The notes beneath the pieces were generated by a model that saw nothing but the letters and a program-made list of their open reading frames with translations, made no database searches and was not told where the DNA came from. Source: Phorcus lineatus (lineage: Eukaryota > Mollusca > Gastropoda > Trochida > Trochidae). Taken from it: DNA of 64,000 bases. Below, in pieces: positions 1-13,000 of the stretch. The translations under genes were made by a program, and so were the position numbers. Location of the stretch: assembly GCA_921293015.1 (NCBI GenBank), contig OV121082.1:25123497-25187496 (forward strand), written 5' to 3'. Positions within the stretch are counted from its first letter, which is position 1, and every line of letters begins with the position of its first letter.

Positions 1-850
1 GGTAGCATTTTATGTGAAAAGAAGGCTGGTGTTTTCTAAACAGTTAATAGGATGATAAGTGAAGATCAGTGTGTTATGTTCAATGCATAGTACTCTATGT
101 GAAGAACAAAACGGTTAAGTTTCAACAGTACAACAGTGCGTAACATGCCTGTCATGTTAAGAACAAAAGAAATGGGTCAAAAGAATGTATGGCATAATAT
201 GTGAAGAACAAAACAATTGGGTCAAAACAATGTATGGCATAATATGTGAAGAACAAAAAATAAGGTTTAAACAGTGCATAACATGCCTGTCATGTTAAGA
301 ACAAAAGAAATGGGTCAAAAGAATGTATGGCATAAAATGTGAAGAACAAAAAATTTGGGTTAAAACATTGTATAGATTGATAAGTAGGATCAAAATACTA
401 GTTTGTTTGTTTAGTTTGTTTCACACAACACCATACATCATACATGCAAAATAAAACAGTTGTTCAAAACAATACAGCATTATTGGTAAAGAAAAAAGGA
501 AGTTGGTCAAAACAATGCATGGCATAATTGGTAAAGAAAAAAGGAAGTTGGTCAGAACAATGCATAGCATAATTTGTAAAGAAAAAAGGAAGTTGGTCAA
601 AAATTTGCATAGCATTATACTCAAAATATAAGATCGTAATATTTGTTAACAAAAAAAATGGTCACGATTATGCAGAGCATATCAAAGATATGGGAAGAAA
701 CTATAATGTATATAATAAGATTTAATATATGAACAGAAACTAAACATGATTAAAGATGAAAGAACAAAACGAGAACTGACATGATAGTTGTTGAGGAAAA
801 CCACGAATAGAATAATCCGGAAAAGGTCAAGCAATGAAAATGGTGATACA
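1..850. repeat. Tandem array of about 45-bp units, degenerate, open at the left edge
   Basis: Units of the form GAAGAACAAAA, GGGTCAAAACAATG, TATGGCATAAT recur about every 45 bp and are clearest at 133-640. A block of about 139 bp (three units) starting at the word CAGTGCATAACATGCCTGTC is repeated at 133 and 272, a higher-order period. Copies from 480 to 620 carry a variant GGTAAAGAAAAAAGGAAG. Beyond 650 the units fade. Short ORFs read through the array on the minus strand are by-products of the repeat. Confidence 0.75.
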
Positions 851-1519
851 TAAAAGAAGAAAACAATGAACTGCATGCTATACTAAAGGTTAAATGAAAC
901 CATAACTTGTATGAATTTAAACCAAGAACCGCAGCTTCAAACACTGTCTACACACATAAAGTCTTGTATAAGTTTATCATTCACATATTTTATCCATTGA
1001 CTTTTAGGGGTCATTAGTCAAAATGTTACGAATTCAAACATTGAAATGTTCTTTAAAATTTGATACATGTAAAAGATAGAATTTAGAAACATATAAGTTT
1101 CAGAAGCATTTCAAAAAGAAATGTTCAGACAAGCCTATTTATATTGTTTTAATGTTACATATTTTTATCGTGACATGTATACTGACTCTACAAAATAACC
1201 CCACCCCCTTTAGTTAAACACTTAAATCAGTCTTGAACTTTACAATACATATCGTTGATAATTTATAATACTCATATTTGTCAATGTTTTGACCGATTTA
1301 TGATATTTTTCTCGTTTGTGCCTGCCTCAATTCTTACTTTGAACATAAAGTAAATCGGTTATAAATTTAATAAAACATGGAATGATAAACTTCACTGACA
1401 TTTCATTCGATATCTGTAGCCTTAAATCGTAAAGACTTCATATGAGTATAGATATATATTTTTTAACGAAATCAATAAAAAATGTAACTTGAATTTTGTT
1501 TATTATCAAAATCATAATA

Positions 1520-4276
1520 CAGGCGCTGTTACGACGTAAATTGTAATAAAAATGTAAATTGTAATACTTGCAGCAAATTGTAATAACTCTTGACGTAAAT
1601 TGTAATAAAAACGCAAATTGTAATAAAACTTGACGTAAACTGTAATACGCAAATTGTAATAAAAACTGACGTAAATTGTAATAATATCTTCTTGCGGTAA
1701 AATGTAATAAATATTTACGTAAATTGTAATAACCGAATTATCAAGGGGACCTTAAACTACCTCAAAATCTCCTTCACTTGAACTTAGATTTCACATTAAC
1801 ATATCAAGAAATATTCTTCAAGAAGTTCCAGCTTGATTCATTTTACGCAAATTCATACGTATTTAGGGTTACATACGCTTTCTACATAAGTCTACTTTCT
1901 ACATAAAAGGATACGCTTTGTACCGTACACCGTATGCTTCTAAATGTCCTAGGCAAGCTTTGATCGGATATATTTTACAGCAAATGCAGACGCCAAACAA
2001 GAGCTTGAACGTACCTGCTAATCATATATAGAAAATCATACATTGTAGATAAGAAGAAAAATGGAGTTGTGCAAATTCTAGTGAACATTTAAGATAATAT
2101 ATAGCGAGGGGGCTGGGGTAAGGGATATTTCACCAGCTATTATTATACATTGTTTTACATAATTTGTTATTATGTCTCCAGCCATTGGTAGGTGTTTTGG
2201 AGACAGTAGATGATTATGACAAGAAAATTCGGCGCTTCTACGTATTAACTTACAATCGATCTGTATGCCACCCAAACCAAATAAAATGAAAATATTTTGT
2301 TAACATTTATTCTATTAATTTCGTGACGGCATAACTAATATCTAAATTACTGACCAATTATGTCTATGTATTTGTTAGGATAACGAATTAAACACAAACA
2401 TGAGGTTTAATTTGTAACCAAATTCTTAAACTAAGTCAGTGCAAAAGAACATACTTTAAAACAATGAATGTTTTCTAGTAATGCTGCATTACATGTAAAT
2501 AAACAGTGACACGACTGCAATTAGATATAACCCTATATAGATATGTCCTTTAATCAAAGTACATTTTGTACGTTCAATCTTATTCTCCAATTTCATTAGA
2601 CAGGCATTAATTTATTGGAGTACTCTAAACATTCATATTTGTATTCTATCATTAGCACGCAACATTAAATATCCTCTCAAGATCGCTACGAGAAACAGCT
2701 TAGGGCCCTGTTACTGTTTTGCGTATAGCAAGTTCGTATGGTTGTCATTTAGATTTGTTTACGTAACCCTTACGCTTACAGGGGCAATAGCACGATTTTT
2801 AAAATATGTATTTATTCAAATTTTCCCAATTAATCATTTGTTTATGCGAGATGTATTTTCTTCAGAGGTTCAAAACATCTCAGATATAAACAAAAAACTA
2901 CTGGCGGCCATTTATGTATGAACACCTTTTAATCAATTGAGTTATAGAAATTGGTTCGCATAGTTTAAACGATCATGTTACGTTCGTTTTAAAACTGCTT
3001 CTTTCATTAAAAGATTGGCATATATGACTCCAACAACTCACGGAGTGGCTCTTTAACTACAGTCTCACTACAAGATTGATAATGTGTGAACGTTATAATA
3101 CATTGAAAACCAAAATGATAAACAAAATGTACAACCGGACAATTACAAATTCATAATCGTTATTATGGCCATTATTTTACAGATATATTCTCCGTTTTAT
3201 CAACTGGTACGAGTAGGGTTGTAAACTGGAATCGTGTAATGTTTATACCCCACGCATTAATACTCAGAAAAGAGTACTAATATGAATGAAGTACATAACA
3301 TTCTTTTTTGTTTAGATCACACCAAAATCATACGTTTAATGTGTTGCATTATTTCGTTTAATTTTATGAAAATGTACTGTAGGCCTTTGGGTATTGAGTA
3401 GAGACTGAATCGGATACATAGGGTAACTACAAACAATTTCAATATGTTCAACTTTTACATTTTAAGAGAGAAATAAACAAACAGATTTTAAGGATGAAAC
3501 CTCTTTTTTCTGTTACTGTCTTAAAATTCTTGTGTTATTCAACTCGAGTTACACCCTCTTACTGAAGGACTAAAGCTCAAAATAGCATTGATAGCGGTTT
3601 GTAACACGATATACCAAACACAACCCCCTTGCTCTAACACAAAACCACATTTATATGAAAACAATAAATTTGTTTGTAAAATTGGATGGAAAAAACGTAG
3701 GTACCAATAACAATCCATCCCATCTTTCACAAGATCCTGTTTTCATGTAAAACGCTAAAGATTTGTAAACCAATGATCATGATTCATAAAGACCTTATTC
3801 AGTAAGTCTATATTTTATTGGTAAACAACAAGACAAAGAAATAAACATAAGAAAAGCATTTCATTATTTTTCGTCTTTCCCATTGCCAGTCTCTGTGTCT
3901 ATTTGCAAGTGAATCAGTTTGTCTATTTTTATTTGTCACAACTTTTTCCTCTTGACTTGTTGCAGTAAAACGCTAATGAACATTCCGACGGTTTTATTCT
4001 GTCTTTCATAATTATAAACCAAAAACCCCTTTAAAATTCGTAATTTTAAGAAATGCAATCGGTTATTACAAATTACGTAAAAAGTTATTACATTTTACCG
4101 CAAGTAGAGATTATTACAACTTACGTCATTTTTTGTTACAATTTGCGTATTACAATTTACGTCAGGTTTTATTACAATTTACGTTTTTATTACAATTTAC
4201 ACCAAGAGTTATTACAATTTGCTGCAAGTGTTACAATTCACGTTTTATTACAATTTACGTCGTAACAGGCGCCCTG
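1520..4276. mobile_element. Non-autonomous DNA element with ~220-bp inverted repeats built from iterated motifs
   Basis: The left arm (1520-1737) and right arm (about 4057-4276) are inverted copies that align almost throughout. Each holds about ten copies of ACGTAAATTGTAATA-type motifs in the same order, including the landmark words CTTGCAGCAAATTG and TTGCGGTAAAATG. The tips read CAGGCGCTGTTACGACG on the left and CAGGGCGCCTGTTACGACG on the right, differing by small indels. The 2.3-kb interior has no ORF above about 65 codons. The CAGGG-like tips would suit hAT-type ends, but the adjacent 8-mers (TCATAATA and TCACATAT) match at only four positions, so the superfamily stays open. Confidence 0.75.
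2855..3056. repeat. Dispersed repeat copy joined to one end of a TTAA-type MITE
   Basis: 2855-3010 resembles 35395-35590 (shared words include ATTTTCTTCAGAG, TCAAAACATCTCA, GAACACCTTTTA and TTCGCATAG). It is followed at 3017-3056 by a single inverted-repeat end, TGGCATATATGACTC through CACGGAGTGGCTCTTTAA. That sequence is nearly identical to the right end of the MITE at 20632-21101. The other end is not visible, so this is a truncated or nested copy. Confidence 0.6.
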
Positions 4277-7042
4277 TCACATATAGGGACTTCTATTTAG
4301 GATGGTAGAAGCCCCGTTGAAAGAACGAAGAATTTCAGATTTCTTATAATTTGTATCGTTTACAACATGAGAAAAACACAAAAGATTTCTCAGTTGCATC
4401 ACTCGCCCATTCATACATTTATCTTTTTACATGAATATGATAAAACATAAAAAGGTCAAAGTCAATGATCTTATTCATCTTGATTGTTCATGGATCCTCT
4501 AGTCATTGGTATGCTACACTAGTGCTCTGAGGGAAGGATATATTTGAGAATATATTAAAATGTCGGTTAAAACATCTACAAGGTAATATTGAAATTCACC
4601 TTTATAATGCTCATAGTCCCGTCACTCAAACCTTTAAAACCTCATGTATGTTGCACATATCTAAGAACTCTAAAGCCACTTGTAAACTTTTGAGATACCT
4701 CTCTTATCATCGCCACCCAGGAACTTTGATAATACCCATGTGCGTACTTTCGTGTTGTTGTCATTATAAGTGGCTTTGATGATAGCAATGAAATAAGTTT
4801 TTGTGAGATATTTCGCTCTAATGTTAAGAAATTGATTGTGTTGAAAAGGTTTAAGTACTTTCTGAATACAGGCATTTTCTTATTTCGGATTTGTTAGGTA
4901 AAGATGAACTTAACCTTAATGTAGTGAGTGTATTTTTCATAATATATGTCATATATGACAGTATTTGAAAAAAATAAAAAGAAGAGAAAAAATAACTAAT
5001 AAGATAAAAACGAAGTATTTATGCTTAAATATTGTACCATAATGATTATATATGTGAAATGATGTATTTGTCTTTTTTGACATCAGAGCTTATTTTAGAA
5101 TAAGGTAAATTAGATAAAGCAAAACAAAAGTGATGTAATGTTTTTCGCATTTGAACATCTAGGATTCAAAGAAAACACTGTTTTCATTATCTTCAACGTC
5201 ATAAAACAATTGAACATGACGTCACTTTCTACCTATACCCGATTTGTAAACAATTTGCATGTACAGTCATAAAACAGATACTCGTATGCCTGTGCTTTTG
5301 CAAGGGTATATTTACCTGTATAAACAGAGGCGGCACGAGATAGACAGTGCACTATATGTACACTTATTTCACTGATAGTTACTAGGAGACCTGATATTAA
5401 TAGGTTGGCAACTGTGTAACGAACAAAAATGGTACTTGATCCAGGTTTCCACAACACAGCTTTGCAATGTTGCGCAGTTCAATAACGTCTCTATAAAAAA
5501 ATCAATATCATATCGATTAAAGATTGAAGTCCACCTCCCAACCCCTTTTGAGTGACATTAACCCCCTTTTATCCTTCCTACGTATAATCAGCTTCACCCC
5601 TTATATTTCCACTCTTACACCCCATTCTTCATAAAACATACCCTCACTCACTCCGACGTAATACTACATTGTATATTATATATTGTACGTGTACCACCAA
5701 TGTCATATGCCACCCTTACCCCCTCCCCACTCTATATTATGTACCCCTGCCACTTCTCGATAGACCCTGTCTCCCACCCCTCGTCCATAGAGTGTATGTC
5801 CGGTCACCTTACCACTCCCCAGTATACTCGTCCTACCCAACTCTCCTTACTGTGACACAAATATGTAGAGATATTTATTGGCGGCCAAAACAAATAGCCT
5901 TGCCTGTATTGCAAATATACGCTTACCTACATATCATAAACAAGCCGAAGCCTAATAACTTGGTTGATAAAACATAGTTATGTTGTTTGTTGGTTAATAA
6001 AAGTATATTGAATTAATTTTGAAGTCATTTTTTACTGATGTGATGAAGTCAGGAAACAAGAATCTCTATTTTAAACATGGGTCATCAGCCTTGCGTCCAT
6101 AAACACATTGTTCGCGGCGTGCATCCTTCTTTTAACATAACGAGCGCTCGCGAACATCCCGAGAAATTCTGTTACTGAACGCAAGGAAGGTTTACAAGCA
6201 TAATCTAAATGAACTTGAAACTATAATGTACAAATACTGTCATGTAAATAGGAAATGGTCTTTGATGTACATAACTTCAAACAATACTACTTTCTTTTAA
6301 ATGAGTTGATTACATTAATAACTAATTCCTTGATAGGAATGGATTATAACTGTAAACCAAATAAATAAATATTATGCTTTTACTCAAGCCGTTTATCATG
6401 ATATTTGTTTCAACATTAAGGGGTGTACAAAACTGTACCATTTTGCTTATACGTGCAACGATGAAGAGGTACATCTGTACCAAATTAAAACAACTGAAAC
6501 CGTCCAGAAATGGTAGAACTCAAACAACAATGTCCACTAAAATATGTACCGTCAAACAATCGTACTTATCGTAATGAAATCGACATCTCATATTAGTTTG
6601 ACCGTAAGAGTACCTTCTACACCTCGACCTCTTTCCCTCCACCCGGAAGAGTCATACAACTGAGACATGCCAATGTGGTAGTGCTGTACTGAAATTCGCC
6701 ACAGATAAGATACTGTCATTATTGGTTTCGAGGTTTCGGAGTTTGCGCATGGCGTATTGCTATCAAAGTTGACAGCAATCACATAAACACTTGCAAGGAC
6801 TTTTCGATTTTCAGGAAACAACACGAATAACCGTAGGATTAAGGACATAACCGCGGGAGTCTGGATATATTCGCAGGATTGTCCATGTATTGTTGAAATG
6901 GGCGTGAAAAAGAAAATGTTCTGACATGACGAAAGGCTATTGTTTAATAGAATTCGTTTTCAATTGAGCAACGAGTGTGATCTTGTATGTGTTTTATAGT
7001 ACATCGAATACAGGATTGTGTCTGTCTATTTGAACATTGAAC
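4277..7042. other. Intergenic stretch upstream of the cadherin gene
   Basis: No gene recognised. 5530-5830 is markedly C- and T-rich on the plus strand with runs such as ACCCCCTTTT, a pyrimidine-biased low-complexity tract. 6107-6180 is an isolated CpG-rich repeat listed separately. No convincing core promoter for the cadherin gene can be pointed out by eye. Confidence 0.5.
6107..6180 (+). repeat. CpG-rich dispersed repeat, copy 1
   Basis: Contains TTGTTCGCGGCGTGCATCCT and GAGCGCTCGCGAACATCCC in a region otherwise poor in CpG. The reverse complement of 45806-45892 matches it over most of its length. The GAGCGCTC core is palindromic. Confidence 0.6.
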
Positions 7043-7088
7043 ATGGATACTTTAAAGTTTATTTCTGTGATACAATTTTTCTCAATAG
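7043..7088 (+). CDS. Cadherin exon 1: start codon and signal peptide
   Basis: ATG at 7043 opens a hydrophobic leader (MDTLKFISVIQFFSI) and is followed by a consensus donor GTAAGT at 7089. The exon ends in phase 1. With the first residues of exon 2 it forms a signal peptide with a plausible cleavage after VSA (residues 16-18). This start is chosen because it is the only nearby Met giving a secretion signal in the frame of the cadherin exons. A 5' untranslated exon upstream is possible but not visible. Confidence 0.75.
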
Positions 7089-10000
7089 GTAAGTACATTT
7101 GTGACTTATTCATAAGCAGTTACGTGTGCATAACAAATCTTCGTTAAACATGTAAGTATAGAGACAAATTGCATTTTAATGCGTACGTTTTATTGATTGA
7201 AATTTCCACAGCAAAACACCGTTTTGAAATGTAAATGCTTTCATTCATTTGAGAATCATCTTAATATTTCATAAAAGTTGTGTTTTTAAAATGATATCAT
7301 AATAACGTTTATATATAAGTTATCGATGAAAGTGATTTAATTTATACACTGGCGTTATATGTTTACTTTGATAGAATTATGATTATAATGCAATTTTCAT
7401 AAAATATTTCGAAAACACTTGTACTCAATCTTTCATTAACTAGATCTTATCTTAAATACCTGTGCAATGACGGACCTTTTTTGTCGCATTCAAAATCATA
7501 CAGCTATTTTTACCTATCACGATTTGTACAAGAATAGAAGTAATATGCCATACAACCATAGATGATATATTTGTCCAAGAACGAAGTGATGATATCATTG
7601 GAACATTGCAAACAAAAAAATGTATAATAACCATTAATGAAAAACAACAGAATAAACATTGAAGGCAATGAAACATGAAAACATGAAATAAGAAGCATTC
7701 ACTGGTATGTATCCCGGGTAAGACTTTAAACGACCCATGCATGGCAACATGACTTCAAAGTAGACATTAACCTCCGTCCTGAAACAACTCAAGAGGCCTG
7801 GTTGTATTGTCAAGGGCATATCGTGTATTTTATGTTTCCTGACAAAATGGCATTACATACGTTATTCGCCTCAATCGAGTCAAATATTTCTATTTTACTG
7901 ACCTTTGTGGTATATGTTACAGTAGTTAATTTCAATAGCTGTAATTAGTTTTCTTTCAAGTTGACTTTTCGTGTTAAAAAATATTTTGGTCCTCTTTTCG
8001 CCCTCGATATTTTTATATTGTTATCTCCAACTCCCTGACATTCAATGTGGTTTTCTCTCTCAATTGGCCGGTTTATATTGTTCATCGAGTTTGTCTTTTA
8101 CTGTCTTTCTTCCTTCTTTAGATGTTTCTTTCTTTCATTGCGAATATGAATACTCATTTAAATCGAGTCATATAGACCTATTTGATATCTGCAAATATAC
8201 AAGTCTATCACAATTCCACAATATCTCTGTATCATTTTTCTACAGTAATAACAAGTTGCCTTGTACCATAATAGTTTAGTCGAAAGTAAGACTGTAGTTA
8301 TACAATTCTTTATATTCAATAGAATAATCGTTTTATTAGAATTATTTTTTCAGAGAGTGGATATGCATGTAGTGACTGACATTTTATGCACTTAGAGGCT
8401 GAATTTATTGAAAAATAGAAATATATAACGTATTCAATCAGTCTTTTCAGCTTTACTTCCTTTGACTTAAACAAATCGATAACAAAGTCATTGACGTTAA
8501 GGTTTTGTTATAGATATCATATGCATATATATGTGAAATGTATATCTATTCAGCTGTGCATTTTTAAAGTGTTTAACTATTTTCCATTGTTTGGATTGTT
8601 AGGGTCTTATATTAACATATGCTTTTATTATTGTTACCTTCAATAAATCAGATTTTCTTTTTCAAGTTCAGAGATAATATTTCCAAATCGATTTTTATTT
8701 TCTTGAATGGCATTTATTACAGATGTGTGACAACGTTGGTTATTTACAATATATCCCCTGTTTTATACCTCACTGTGACCTCAGCAATTCACCGAGATAA
8801 GACTTGAGATATTTGATCAGGGTCAATCATAGAAAATCGATAAAAAAAATAACAATTGAAGGCCGAAGGGGGGTTATTGTCAACTAAAATGAACCACAGC
8901 AATTGTTTTGGTAACTCATTTATATAATCAACGTAAAATACGGTTATGTCTCAAACTAAAAATAAACAAAAAATCAATATGAGTTGTCATCACGCCAAAT
9001 AATCTAGTCTTGCTCAATAACACTTTATGCAAGGGGAGCCTTGAAAACAGTCTAGGTTTAGATCTTGTCTTTCCAAAACATTGAAACGAAAGACAAAGAT
9101 ATCAACATTAACAAAACCGCTGCACCATTTACAAGTGCAATGACTTAATTTTAATCTTGACTAACAACATGTATAAACACAAATATAATAGTTTATAGCA
9201 ATTTCATGTCAGGAATTTGTCTGATAGGAAAAGTTATCGTTTTTACCAAATAAAATGAAAGAAATCTATCTTTTCAACATAAAATTATTCCCCTTTTTTA
9301 AACTATCTATAGGTTAGTATTAATTCCATCAATCATTTGGGATATTGTGCACCTAGTGAGTCTTGTATACAGTGTATTTTTTTCACCTAGAAAGTCCACC
9401 TGATCTTCAGTGTAAAGGAATACATCTTATCTATAGGATAAACCTACAAATACAAACCATGAGTTTCAATGGCCAAATTCTTTTTATTTAGCCTTCACAG
9501 CGTTAATATATACATATTGTTTCATGCAACGATGTCTTATTTTCCATCACGTCTATATTTTTATGTTTATGTTATGGTAAACCACTAAAAAACTAACAAC
9601 TTTGATATTTTGCCAAAATGTTTGTCAAAGTTTGTGACAGACTGCCTTTTTAGATTTCTATAGTCTACAAGTAACCCATTATAAAGATTTTATCTCGAAC
9701 TATAAACTTGGATATTAGTTAAAACAAGTTTTTTTGGCAAATGGGATACTAAGGATAGTCATATGTCAAGAAAACAGTAAAAAAGATTTCACCGTTTCAG
9801 AGTTGAAGAAACTTGGCAGTTAAGCGGACACGAAGTAAACGATATAATTTATTATCAGGCAAGAAGTAGTAACTCAATTAAAACATTTACAAAAATGAAA
9901 CTTAAATTATACATTGCCTTTAAGTCTAATTTCTAAGGTTTTCTTTGCTTTTAAGTTCTGTTTAGAGTCCATATGGTCAAAACATTTAAAGTTGCGGTCC

Positions 10001-13000
10001 CCTATGGCCACGTAGTGTGTACAAACCATTTAAGCTTCTTATGGCTTGATAAAAATTAAAACAGAAGTTCCAGGATGTTATCCCTGTGTTCGTTATAAGC
10101 ATCAACAGTCCGAACATTTCTATTTAAAAAGTGCGGTACCATTGTGCGTATAATGTAAATACATGTAATCATGAAATAACAATGTATGTTACTGAACTCT
10201 TTACGGTATTTCAAATGGTTATTGATGGTGATTGATAATTAATTATTTAGGAAACCAACACAAAAGAACCGCGCTTTGCACGTGCTCTATCACGTTCTTC
10301 GGGTTCTGTCACCAACTTTCGAATCATTCGCTGAAAGTGTTGAATGTGACAGGTATTTTCAATCAGGTGGGGTTGTGGTTATAAGAAAATCGACAATATT
10401 GAGTCGCGAGATGTGAGGGTCCGAGGGTCTTAGACGGAAAACTGATTTGATAAAGGGAATGATACTTAGCATCACCAGAAATGGTACGATCTGATTATGA
10501 ATGATCGGCGAGTTACCTAACGATTCATAGCTGGAGTAGTTAGCGAGGAGGTCCCTTTTTCATCACTGATACTTTGGAAATGAAAACCGGTTTCAGCATG
10601 ATGGGTGCCAATACTTTTGAAGCCGATCCTGACAGTTTTCTTAAACGAATTAAACTGATGGATGACACTTAGGGCTAATTCCAGCCAGAGATAAAGGAAT
10701 AGTCGAAGCAGGAGAAGCACCCCACTTTTATTTTGAGGCCATTAAGGCAAGAATATTAACACAAAACTAACAAAAAATGCCATTTTCCACCAGGACAATT
10801 GGCCAGGGCACACATCAGCAATTGCTATGTCAACAATCCATGACTGGGTTTTAACTTCTTCAAAATTCACCCTACTCGCCTGATTTCTATCTATATGTAA
10901 TTTAAAACAATATGGTTTTGTAGTGGAGTTACAATCAGTTGTAGCCCATCGTTTCAATATTGTAGTTTTTTAATCAGTTATAAGCTTAATATTTTGTGGA
11001 ATGGGGCTCTGGTCTTATTTTGAGGCAGTTACAATAATAACCACATCTAATTTGATATAAAGCGTAGATAACAATATACACTCCCTAATACAACAGGCTG
11101 TGGGACATACACTCGCCATAGTGTCAAAACTCTCGCAAGACGGTTGCAGTAGACTCCGATTGGTCAAATTTAAACCAGGTAGTTGTATTAGCAGAATTGA
11201 AATGTGTAACAGATCAAAACCGTATAAAAATGACCACAGGTGTCAATAGTAATCTGAGGAACTGTTTGTCGTTGTCTATTTCGACCTTAATGAATAGAAT
11301 CAACTCGGTTCTAGGATGTAAATATGAACCCCTTGTCGCGTCTATTCGGGCCGGTCTAGGTATTGCTGACATTCTAAAGGTGAACATATAAGTGCAGGAT
11401 AATATATGAGATAAGAGTATATAAGGGAGATTTATGATAGAAGGCAGATGTAAGTATTGACATAGCGTTAAATACACATGACCGATACTGTAAAGGTTGT
11501 CTCGAGAACTTGAAATCTTTAAGTGAAGGTAATTTGTTTCCTTTCTCATATTAAGGATTGTATTTTATGTGTGAACTTTTCTTTGAGCTGCACCTTTTTC
11601 AAGCTGCAATACAAATATTTTGGATTTTGATATTTCTGTTTTTGTAACCATGTTGATTATGAATAGGAGGGTTATGATCGCAGGGCCAAATGAAAATACA
11701 TATATTGTAAGTGCAAAGAAATAACTATACATAAATTTTGTTTGTTATAAATGTACACAGATGAAAATCAGGTGACTGACGAATGAATACATAAATAAGT
11801 TTTTGCTTGATACGTGACAGATAATTTCACGCATATGGATAATCGGGTTGACTAATCAGATATCTTACCTTCTGAAGATATCACATATTTTAAAAAAAAG
11901 AATGTTTAATGTGGGATATTTCTAGAAATGAAATTTAAAACAAGCAACAACGCCTTTAAAACAATGATAATGGTTTTATTTAAAAAAACATGTAAAAGTT
12001 CAGACGTCCAAATCACAAGATCACACAAATGTGTTCGTCATGCATAATTAGAATACTAATAATTACCGAAAATGGCTCGTCTGGTAATATCTAGACTAAA
12101 ATTTGACGCAGAACAATTTACCTCATTTCAATTTCATCTGTGAAATTTACCTTGAAGTAACATAGTTTAGCTTACAAGTGGAATTCATGCTGCTGCACGT
12201 GCAGTGCGCTGAAACATATATATCAGATCAATCGGTGCCGCCGTCATAACTGTTTGATGTATATTTCAATAAGACTTTTCAATACTGAAACAAAGTATGG
12301 TAGACATTTTCTAAACGTGTATGAAGTGTAAGCAATATTTCTGTCTTCATTTGTGTTCAATTAAAGTCATTTTGGACAATCGAAAGCTATATTCACTTGC
12401 ATGATAATCGAGATTTTCTCTCTAGATGTATATAAACATCCAATCATTCACTAAATAATATTACGCATTTCAGTGAGCGCAGCCCTTATATGGGACCCTT
12501 CAATACCAACACATCTCTTCGAAGATGAAAGTGCTGATATTGGTGAGTATCATCTCTGTAGATTGGTTTCATCATTGCAAAAATAGGATCTGAACCAGTG
12601 ATATCCCCATATGATAATACTATGGAATCACATTGCTCTATTGATCTAGCAACTTTCCTTAAAGTTTATTTGTAAGATGAGTAATAGTTAAAGATTTAAG
12701 AAAAAAGATTTCATAATGTGTTCATTGGAATAGATACTGTCACATAACCTTCTTAAGTCCAATTAGAAATAGCATATCGCTTAGAAAGCCTGAATTTATC
12801 TAAGTATATTTGTTTGGTATAGTTTGTGAATTGGTTAAGGTTTTTTTCCATTTAATCTATGGTAAGCTGAAATAAAACTTTCAAAGCCCAATTCGGTCGC
12901 AGCAGTGACAGCAACATATGCTGTGTGGAGGGAATCATTGTCGTGAAGTAGATGCACTCCTACACTGAGCTTCCTTCGCCGCTTGGCCTTGATGGCTGCC

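Noticed and set aside
1512..4284. An 8-bp hAT-type target duplication around the 1520-4276 element
   Set aside because: TCATAATA and TCACATAT agree at only four of eight positions, so the hAT assignment is not supported.
5669..5977. A 102-codon plus-strand frame rich in Pro, Tyr and Leu
   Set aside because: It lies in a pyrimidine-rich low-complexity tract and its composition simply follows the C/T bias.
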